Shown here piece by piece: positions 57,346 through 64,000 of a stretch of 64,000 bases of DNA (position 1 is its first letter; each line of letters starts with the position of its first letter). Origin of the DNA: Tuctoria greenei (lineage: Eukaryota > Streptophyta > Magnoliopsida > Poales > Poaceae); NCBI GenBank assembly GCA_036927565.1, contig JAYESD010000001.1, positions 48,420,064 through 48,484,063 of the forward strand, given 5' to 3'. The notes under the pieces are model-generated. The model did not search any database. It saw nothing but the letters and a program-made list of their open reading frames with translations, and was not told the DNA's origin. Made by a program: the position numbers and the translations under genes.

Positions 57346-58085
57346 CATTGGACCCACCTCCTTCATATGGATAGCTCCAGCACTACCACGTGTAATATAA
57401 GACTAGAGCTAAATTCCCTACATAGGGAAGCTCCATGCTTAACACGTTACCAAGTGAATCGGACCTAACCCCCAGTAGAGGGAAGCTCCGGTGCCGCCAC
57501 GTGTGTAGCGGATCTGGACATACCTCTCCACGAGGGGAATCTCCGGATCTGCCACGTGTTGAGCCTCCGGATCTGTGACACCAACGGGAATACTGACGAA
57601 TCTCCAACGGCACGAACATTCAAGGGACAATTGTTGCTACAGTTACAAGGCTTGATTATGTGCCATTAGTACCATATTAATGGCACACGAACAAAGGACC
57701 CTTAATACTGGTAATGCTCCCATTAAGGTACATTATCACGCTATTAGTTTGCTTAATCAAACTTAAATTGTGTATTAGGCAATAATATCCGCCGAGGCCA
57801 CATGTTGGGCCAAGCAATTGATGTAACAGCCATTCCTTGATCTATAAAAGGGGTTGTGCTGCACGATACAGACAACTAAGCTGATACGCACGCAAGCACT
57901 AGAGAATCCCTAATAGAACAACACACACCCCGTGGAGTAGGGTATTACTCTCAGACGGGCTGAACCACGTAAATCATTTGTGTCATCATCTTGTCTAAGA
58001 TCTCTTTGTGCACAAACCAATACAAGAACCTCCGCGGGATATAATTTAGTAGTATCGGGGGAAGTGTAGTTCGTACGCTTCGACA
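57346..58085 (+). repeat. Gyp-B 3' LTR, second part
   Basis: Collinear with 14654-15392, including the TATA box (57841-57851) and the end TTCGACA. It is followed by the target duplication ATATA (58086-58090) and the CACTA transposase N-terminus. Confidence 0.94.
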
Positions 58086-58164
58086 ATATATTCGTGAACT
58101 ACTCATCGGAGTGACCATATTTCTTGTTCCAACCAGTATGCATCTAACTGCGGTCTTCACTCAT
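58086..58164 (-). pseudogene. TNP2: CACTA TNP2-like transposase, N-terminal fragment with start codon
   Basis: ATG at 58164 on minus opens MSEDRS, then a stop, MHTGWNKKYGHSDE, another stop, and FTNIY. This is the typical N-terminal pattern of CACTA transposases, in which both stop positions (TAG) are normally Trp (TGG). The frame continues at 14549 after Gyp-B with DFIDQAF. The two TGG-to-TAG changes suggest decay by cytosine deamination on the opposite strand. Confidence 0.85.
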
Positions 58165-58586
58165 GTTTGAGGCTTCATATTAAAGCCAGTGAAATTATTG
58201 TTACTAATAAATATTTTATTTTATGTCACCACTCTACATTTAATAGAAAGAATAGATCCTAAATACATCCACGAGTGACCTAGAGGTATGTGCTTATGAC
58301 GAGACACGAGGTCTGAATCTGGATGAAATTTTGACAGCATAACCTCGTTGTTCTTTAGCTACATGCTCGAAAATGGTGCAGCAGAGAGCATTATGGTTAC
58401 GCTATCATAATCTTATACAGATTTGGATCCCTCGTCTCGTCATAAGCACGCTCCCACGATCACTACCATGTTGTCCACAAAGGGATAATTCTGAGCTTAC
58501 ACGCCTCACATGCGTAACGCTGGTGGGACATGTTGGTTCAAAATGGGATACACATAGTATAGGTTACGTTAATGATTTTTGTGTCA

Positions 58587-58624
<38 letters not shown>

Positions 58625-59958
58625 ATGAGGGGGAGAGAGGAGAAAGAATAGGGTGTGGCCATGTTAACATGATAACAAAGTGGGATAGAGATTAACCTTC
58701 CTCGTCGGGGCCCACCGTCCATGCACAGGTGCTTGGCGTCCTAACCGGCATCATTCGTCTCCATGTCCATTTCGACGTCCTTGAGCTTTCCCTTGAGATC
58801 GGTTTCAAAGTCGATTCAACTGCCGGGAATTGCTCCTACTTACGATGGCATTCCACTCACGACTGCCCAGACAGGGGACATCGTAAATAACATCTAATCA
58901 ATAAAGTAAAGAACTAATTAAACAACTAATTAGGTGATCAATCAATTAAACTACTAATTAAATAACTAATCGATTAAACTACTATTTAAACTATTAATCA
59001 AAATAAAAATATATTAAATCAACTAATCAGATAATTAAAAATTTAATCAAATAATAAGCCATTTACACAACTAATAAAATAATTAATCAACTAAGAAAAT
59101 ATTGCAACAACTAATTAAACAATTAAATATTTATTCAACTAATAAATCATTTAATCAACTAATTTAGTAATTAATCAACTAAAACAATATTGAATCAACT
59201 AATTCAACAAATAATCAACTAAAGCAATATTTAATAACCTAATTAATCCAACTAAAGTACTAATTAAACTACTAATTTAACTAACTAATCAAGTAAACCA
59301 CATAATTTAAATAATTAACCACAAAGTTAAACAAAAAACTTGGATTTGGAAGGTGGGGGTGGGGGTGTTGGGTGGGGGGAGTGGCGATGGTGAGGAGGAG
59401 GGGACAATACCGGTCGGGAAGGAGGAGGGGACAATGCTGGACGGGGAGGAGGATTGGTCAGGGTGGGAGGAGAGGGACAAGGTGCCGAGGAGGACGAGGG
59501 GGCGGTGCCAACCAGGGAGGAGGAGGTTGTGGCTCCAGGCGACGAGGAGAAGGAGGTGGCACCACAGGTCCGAGAGGAGGAGGAGGCAGCGTGCCTGCCA
59601 GCGGAGGGAGCGATAGAGGCCACGGAGGCGGCAACCGTTGCCCTTCGCGCCCGTGTTAGGAGAGATGGGGGCCGAGGAGAGAGAGAGAGAGGCACGTCGG
59701 GCTGGGTATATGGCCCATATCTAAGACGATCATTTTAACTCACGATGGCCCAAGCTAAAACTGTCGTAAATAAAGACTAACTTATGACGGTCTGAAATCC
59801 CATCATAAATAAGGCTCTTATTTACATTGGCCTAGGTTAGCCATCACCCGTAAGACCCTAAGTTATGGCGGTTAACTTTGGCCATTGTAACTAAGTTATT
59901 TACGATGGTCAACAAAAAAATGTTGTTGTTGATTATATTTGCCGTTGTAAGTTTGTGT
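58165..59958 (-). other. CACTA 5' region: leader, repeats and GC-rich block
   Basis: A GA-dinucleotide run is at 58591-58620. Between 58885 and 59330 is a degenerate AT-rich minisatellite built on ACTAATTAA/AACTAAT words. A GC-rich block (59341-59700) has long frames on both strands (Ser/Pro-rich on minus, Gly/Arg-rich on plus); I recognise no protein in either and treat them as compositional. Subterminal motifs cluster at 58846-58885 and 59738-59950. No intact gene. Confidence 0.65.
58885..59330. repeat. Degenerate AT-rich minisatellite in CACTA 5' region
   Basis: Words such as ACTAATTAA, AATCAACTAA and CAACTAATTAA recur roughly every 10-20 bases over some 440 bases with variable spacing. 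Confidence 0.75.
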
Positions 59959-59973
59959 GTTTTTTCTATAGTG
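59959..59973 (-). repeat. CACTA terminal inverted repeat (5' end)
   Basis: The minus strand reads CACTATAGAAAAAAC from 59973. The matching 3' end is outside the window. Bases 59974-59976 (TCT) are the expected site of the 3-bp duplication. Confidence 0.75.
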
Positions 59974-61420
59974 TCTTGGCATCGCCGCCGGCACTAGAAG
60001 ACCCTACGCGATGAGAGGAACCGGCCAAAATATATTTCCCTAAGCCATAGGAACCACGTGAGGTAGCTCCAGCGAGCCGCTGGCGGTCGTCCGCCGCTCC
60101 GGCTGCCGCACCACTGCCTGGCTGATGTGGCAACCAGTTGGCTGCCACCTCAGTAGATCGTGCGCACGTGGCCACCACGCCAGTGGAGTTTGGCCACGCC
60201 AGCATGTAGCCTAGTCCCTATATATGCTGACAATCCTAGCCCCACCTATCAGACTCTGAGAGCCAGGTTACTGATTAGGTGCACACAGGCTGACCACCCT
60301 GGCCCAGTAGTTAGTGTTTGTTCACCTATGAAATTGCTAGATCCACATTGCAAATTTATGCAAAGCTTTATAAAATATATTTTCAAGTGTAGAAAATTCC
60401 CTGAAATAGTATTTGGCTCTTTGAACATACTAGTAGTAATTGGTAGCTCAAATAAGGTATTTAGCAAAATATTTATATCTTGATAAAATCATCGAATTAA
60501 CTAGAAAATTAAGGAAACCCCATGTTTAGTATCCACAATTGATAATCTCTTCATAATAATTATCTAAAATCCCTAACAAATAATATTTCACATATATAAT
60601 ATAATGTAAGAAGTATTTGGCTAATACAAATTTATGGGATAATATCATAGGATTATCACTTAAATGGCAATAAATTGGTTGAATTCACATATAAAGTTTA
60701 GTAAAATAACTTCTCCACTAGTAATTTTCTAACCACTTCAATTGTTATATCCTGTAAAGGACCTAAAAATAGCTTGGGCTCTTAGAATGTATTAACAGTA
60801 AGCAACAATTAGGAAAAAATTGTGTAAATTGATAAGACAATCATTAAGATCAAAATAAAATGCTCATTTAGCTATAAAATTTTTAAACTCATATTTAGCC
60901 GCTAAAATATGTGAAACTTGCATTAGTAAAATCCTAGTAAACACATTCTTGAGAGTATAGGAGGATTATGGGGGAAATCCATAAGAATGATAACTAACTC
61001 TTATATCATAACATAAGTGATTTGTAGTCTAAATGAATCGTGGAAACTAATAAATTAATCATAACTTGTCATAAATCATTTAGGAAATTAGAAGTTCGAG
61101 GAAATCCGTATGCAACCCCAAACTTGAAAGTCATGTCACAAGTAATTACTTGAAAACAATAATGACTTCTAAAATGTAATAAGAGTAATAGTTGGTCAAA
61201 TTAAATTAAAAGTATTGGTAAATAATTGGAGTCCTCCAAGATTCATTTATTTGACCATAGAATAGTAACATTTATGAATATACTCCAAAAAAATAATGTA
61301 GCCATTGATAACCCTTATAAAAATGTTAGCAATCGTATTACTGGATGATTGTTTGGATTTATTGGACTTTTATTTATATTTGTTGAATCTTCATTGATTA
61401 TTTGTATGTTATTCTTGTAA
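59974..61420. other. Flanking DNA right of the CACTA element
   Basis: 59974-60215 is GC-rich with a frame on minus (Ala/Gly/Ser-rich, 79 codons) that I do not recognise. From 60216 onward it is AT-rich without convincing genes. Faint similarity between blocks near 60417, 60779 and 61155 (TCTTAGAATGTATTA-like followed by GTAAT and CAA) hints at an old long-period repeat. Confidence 0.5.
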
Positions 61421-61425
61421 CTACA

Positions 61426-61707
61426 TGTAACACCCCAGCCACTACTGGCCTGACGGTCGTTACTTCTGGCAGCTCTATAGGATCACAGACTAGCCCCATA
61501 GACCAACACTAGTCTTTTCTGCGCATTTTGTCCTCACTCGTGCGCACTTGGGAAAACTTCCTGGTCGGTCACCCAACCACAAATTGCTCTGGGCCAAGAA
61601 CGCTTAACCTCAGAGTTCTTTGCAGGTGAGCTACTGGAAAAGAAGGTATACCTTGGTGGTATGAGTTATTCTATCAATCATATTAAGCCTTGAGCCAGGA
61701 TGTCACA
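61426..61707 (-). repeat. Cassandra 3' LTR (left)
   Basis: 282 bp. Its 5S-like block at 61625-61554 (minus) has AGAACTCTGAGGTTAAGCG, TTCTTGGCCC and GGTTGGGTGACC. It differs from 5S at several places where the right LTR does not. Confidence 0.92.
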
Positions 61708-61722
61708 ATCCACCCCCCTTAG
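61708..61722 (-). other. Cassandra polypurine tract
   Basis: The minus strand reads AAGGGGGGTGGAT directly before the 3' LTR. Confidence 0.75.
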
Positions 61723-61895
61723 AAGACCGACGTCCTCGTCGGTTAACTCCCAAGCCAGGAACGTCCCCTCTTGGTCACGTCCATACATTAAGTACTGGCA
61801 TACATACCATACTGTGTCCCTCCTAGAGGACCCACGCGTCATGCGTAGGTACCCATGTCCCTGACCCGTACGCACCCGTGAAACCGCGAGGGTCG

Positions 61896-61907
61896 GCTCT
61901 GATACCA
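61896..61907 (-). other. Cassandra primer-binding site (initiator tRNA-Met)
   Basis: The minus strand reads TGGTATCAGAGC three bases inside the 5' LTR, a perfect match to the usual site. Confidence 0.88.
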
Positions 61908-61910
61908 TTC

Positions 61911-62192
61911 TGTAACACCCCATCCACTACTGGCCTGACGGTCGTTACTTATGGCAGCTCTATAGGATCACAGACTAGCCCCAAAGACCAACACTAGTCT
62001 TTTCTGCGCGTTTTGTCCTCACTCGTGCGCAGTCGGGAAAACTTCCCGGTCTGTCACCCATCCACAAATTTCTCCGGGCCAAGCACGCTTAACCTCAGAG
62101 TTCTTTGCACGTGACCTTCCAGAAAAGAAGGTAAACCTTGGCGGTATGAGTTATTCTGTCAATCCTATTAAGCCTTGAGCCAGGATGTCACA
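61911..62192 (-). repeat. Cassandra 5' LTR (right)
   Basis: 282 bp. Its 5S-like block at 62110-62041 (minus) contains GGTTAAGCGTGCTTGG, the internal A-box region of 5S genes, and GGATGGGTGAC, the C-box region. These are the RNA polymerase III promoter elements. Confidence 0.92.
62041..62110 (-). promoter_or_regulatory. 5S rRNA-like internal promoter block in Cassandra 5' LTR
   Basis: AGAACTC...GTTAAGCGTGCTTGG...GGATGGGTGAC follows the order and spacing of the second half of plant 5S rRNA. The 5' half of 5S is not obvious. Pol III use is known for the family; activity of this copy is unknown. Confidence 0.8.
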
Positions 62193-62197
62193 CTACA

Positions 62198-63424
62198 TAC
62201 AATAGTAATTAGAGAGTTTGCAAAGGAATATCAATACCTGGATTAAGAGTTACTCAGCAAATACTGTAAAGGCAAGCTCTAACTCTTTGATCATATTACT
62301 CCTACATTTCCACAATACACTTAGTGGCCTGTTTTTAGTGCATGAATGAACCACTTGAAATGTGGTAGCATGAGCTATGTTGATAACTGAGTGTCAGTGT
62401 TATCTACTAGCAACCGATGAACAATAACATGATAGTAATATCAGTTACTCGTTATCAATGTCTTAAAACAAGACATTCCATAAGCTATTCGACAATAGTG
62501 ATGACTATCACAATCCCCTCCTCGACTTTGACAACACAATCCTTGATAACCCAACAGCTCCATCACGGCACTATAATGATGACGTGATGTCACAACCCAA
62601 AGTTTTAACAACATAAAAATCGCTCTGAATTAAAATTATGAGCCATCTTGAATAAATAAAAAATATGATCAAACAATTGACCAAAAATATGATAATCTTA
62701 AAACAAACTCTGATTTTAAAATCAAATAAAGATATATATACATATAACTAAAATTAAGGAATTAAATTTATAATGGTTGAACATAGAAATAATGAAGTAA
62801 ACGAAGTGACAAATCTATGCAAATATGTATATATGTATGTGTCAGCTAATGATCTAACTGCATCCAATAAATTAAGTATTTAGGAATATTGAACTGAATT
62901 TAGTTATAAATAAAACCACAATGTAAAAAAATAATAACTTGAATCAGCAATAACAAAATAAAACAAATAAATCAAATGTTGGAAATTTAAACCAAACAAT
63001 TGACAACTAGTTAAGCATAATATGAATTTTGAAACTCCTGCAAACCCAAATCTTAAATCAAATACAGGAAACAATTAAATATCAAATCAAATAATGTCCT
63101 AAATAAAATCACCACATTTATATACAGCTAACACAAATTTTGAGAAATGTCAACTAGAATGTTGAGAAAGCTCATATTTCATCGTGATAATTAAATAGTC
63201 ATTTTATTAATTATTAGACGAGGCCATTGAGAAATGTAATGTGACATATAAATATTACAAAAGTGATAGTCGGTCAAATTAAGCTAAGGAAATTAATGAA
63301 TTAATTATAGCCTTCTCCAAAACAATTTAGAGGATCATGAAATGACAATAATTACAAATAAGATGGATAAAATAATATAGTCCCGAATATCTATTTAAAA
63401 GTGTTACTGACAGTTATACAATAT
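62198..63424. other. AT-rich flanking DNA
   Basis: After the end of duplication copy 1 (about 62480) I see no gene, RNA gene or mobile element. Long A/T-rich stretches (62600-63420) have many stops in all frames. A block near 63240-63290 resembles the sequence near 61160-61200. Confidence 0.5.
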
Positions 63425-63990
63425 AATAAAGATCATAGTCGATCATTAAACTAAAAGGGTCAATAAAATAGCAAGGATTCTCTCAAACGCATTTATTTGA
63501 CCATATAATAGTAGGATATATGAATATGCTCCAAATAAAATAAGATACTCTCATTTATAATCCTTCTAAAAATCCTAACCACCATATTATTGAACGATTC
63601 CTTGAATTTGTTGAAGTTTTATTTGAATTTCTTGGATCTTTTATGGATGACTTGTATTTTGTTCGCTGTTATGTATTGTAGGGGAGTTTGTGAAGGGATT
63701 TCAAAACCCAGGTCATAAAGAACTCTACAAAGATTGTAAAGGTAAACTCTAACTCCTTGATCATATTTCACCTATGTTTTGCAATCACACCTATTGGTCT
63801 ATTTTCATTGCATGATTGTGTGTCTATTTTAAAATGTTTTTTATGCTATGAACCACTTGAAATGTGGTATCATGAGCTATGTTGACGACTGAGTATCGGT
63901 GTTAGCTACTTGCCAAAGATAAATGGTAACGTGATAGTAATATCAGTTACTAGCTATCAACAAGTTGAAACAAGATACTACTTCGGTTAT
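63425..63990. repeat. Diverged direct duplication, copy 2
   Basis: The counterpart of 61185-62480 without Cassandra. It has the same block order, from TTTATTTGACCATATAATAG through AACCACTTGAAATGTGGTAT to GATAGTAATATCAGTTACTA. It runs to the right edge of the window. No protein is recognisable in any frame. Confidence 0.8.
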
Positions 63991-64000
63991 TAGATAATAG

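Larger units (their letters stand above)
14550..58085 (+). mobile_element. Gyp-B: Tat-like Ty3/gypsy LTR retrotransposon, split by nested insertions
   Basis: The 5' LTR is 14550-15392. The 3' LTR is 37123-37230 plus 57346-58085. Both LTRs open TGTCGGTAC and close TTCGACA. The target duplication ATATA lies at 14545-14549 and 58086-58090. Without Cop-A and Gyp-C it is about 13.1 kb, close to the 13.1 kb of Gyp-A. Gene order matches Gyp-A but in plus orientation, with the aORF on minus. It is more decayed than Gyp-A, with stops in every domain. It interrupts the CACTA transposase gene. Confidence 0.95.
1..59973 (-). mobile_element. CACTA (En/Spm-like) DNA transposon, 5' part, outermost host of the nest
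   Basis: On the minus strand the sequence from 59973 begins CACTATAG, the class-defining terminus, followed by subterminal motifs in both orientations (TTACGATGG, CGTAAATAA, GACGGT, GGCGGT) between 58840 and 59950. Downstream lies a TNP2-type transposase pseudogene broken into three collinear pieces at 58164-58086, 14549-13875 and 741-1. The gaps are exactly filled by Gyp-B and Gyp-A with their target duplications. The 3' terminus is beyond the left edge, so the 3-bp target duplication cannot be tested. Transposase, terminus and subterminal repeats are seen directly. That they form one element is inferred from order and orientation. Confidence 0.85.
61426..62192 (-). mobile_element. Cassandra-type TRIM (5S rRNA-bearing miniature LTR retrotransposon)
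   Basis: Two 282-bp LTRs (61426-61707 and 61911-62192) begin TGTAACACCCC and end GGATGTCACA. The target duplication CTACA is perfect (61421-61425 and 62193-62197). The internal part is only 203 bases, has no coding capacity, and carries a primer-binding site and polypurine tract on the minus strand. Inside each LTR a block of about 70 bases on minus matches the 3' half of plant 5S rRNA, the defining feature of Cassandra. It needs proteins from other elements to move. Confidence 0.92.
61185..62480. repeat. Diverged direct duplication, copy 1 (interrupted by Cassandra)
   Basis: It shares ordered blocks with 63425-63990: TTTATTTGACCATA, TGAATATACTCCAAA, CCTTATAAAAAT, GTAAAGGCAAGCTCTAACTC, AACCACTTGAAATGTGGTA, CATGAGCTATGTTGA and GATAGTAATATCAGTTACT. 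The Cassandra element at 61426-62192 lies in this copy only. Confidence 0.8.

Noticed and set aside
59327..59740. Ser/Pro-rich (minus) and Gly/Arg-rich (plus) ORFs in the CACTA 5' region
   Set aside because: Low-complexity GC-rich DNA gives open frames on both strands. No domain, start context or homologue is recognisable, so no gene is called.
59966..60205. Minus-strand ORF of 79 codons beside the CACTA end
   Set aside because: It spans the CACTA terminus and GC-rich flank. Nothing recognisable; probably chance.
61678..61923. Minus-strand ORF of 81 codons inside the Cassandra element
   Set aside because: It runs across the primer site and internal domain of a known noncoding TRIM.
62041..62110. 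A genuine 5S rRNA gene
   Set aside because: Only the second half of 5S is recognisable and it lies in both LTRs of a Cassandra element with a target duplication.

Overview
This is plant nuclear DNA, very probably from a grass. It is built almost entirely from transposable elements inserted into one another. The lineages are a CACTA transposon with a TNP2-type transposase, two Tat-like gypsy elements with an antisense extra ORF, an Athila-like gypsy element, long-LTR SIRE/Maximus-like copia elements, and a Cassandra TRIM. I found no intact host gene. Every coding region carries stops, frameshifts or lost catalytic residues. The species cannot be named from the sequence.

Names used here: Gyp-A, Gyp-B and Gyp-C are gypsy elements, Cop-A and Cop-B are copia elements, and Solo-C is a solo LTR. 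The outermost layer is a minus-strand CACTA element. Its 5' terminus is at 59973 and it runs off the left edge. Its transposase pseudogene lies in three pieces (58164-58086, 14549-13875, 741-1). Gyp-A (742-13869, minus, TSD GATGC) separates the last two pieces. Gyp-B (14550-58085, plus, TSD ATATA) separates the first two. Cop-A (23249-33555, plus, TSD CCCTA) sits in the antisense ORF of Gyp-B. Gyp-C (37231-57345, minus, TSD cactg/cattg) sits in the 3' LTR of Gyp-B. Cop-B (38117-49077, minus, TSD CATGG) sits in one LTR of Gyp-C. Solo-C (39974-41805, plus, TSD CTTAT) sits in Cop-B. Right of the CACTA end is AT-rich DNA with a diverged direct duplication, interrupted by a Cassandra element (61426-62192, minus, TSD CTACA) whose LTRs contain a 5S rRNA-like block.

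Internal layout: Gyp-A and Gyp-B share gag, protease, RT, two RNase H domains, integrase, a repeat-rich spacer and an antisense ORF with one short intron. Cop-A and Cop-B share gag, a UAG, then protease-integrase-RT-RNase H. Gyp-C has gag-protease and a second ORF but no RT, RNase H or integrase, so it would have depended on another element.

The most interesting signals are these. (1) Cop-B lacks exactly the gag segment that in Cop-A is bounded by a GT-AG pair and is 369 codons long, as if Cop-B descends from a spliced RNA. (2) A short reading frame recurs in the U3 of all five copia LTRs. (3) Identical in-frame UAG codons are shared between independent insertions of each lineage. (4) A GCTCCGG/GGTCCGA micro-motif is dense in otherwise unrelated elements. 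(5) A 59-base-period repeat spans the LTR/primer-binding-site boundary of Gyp-C.
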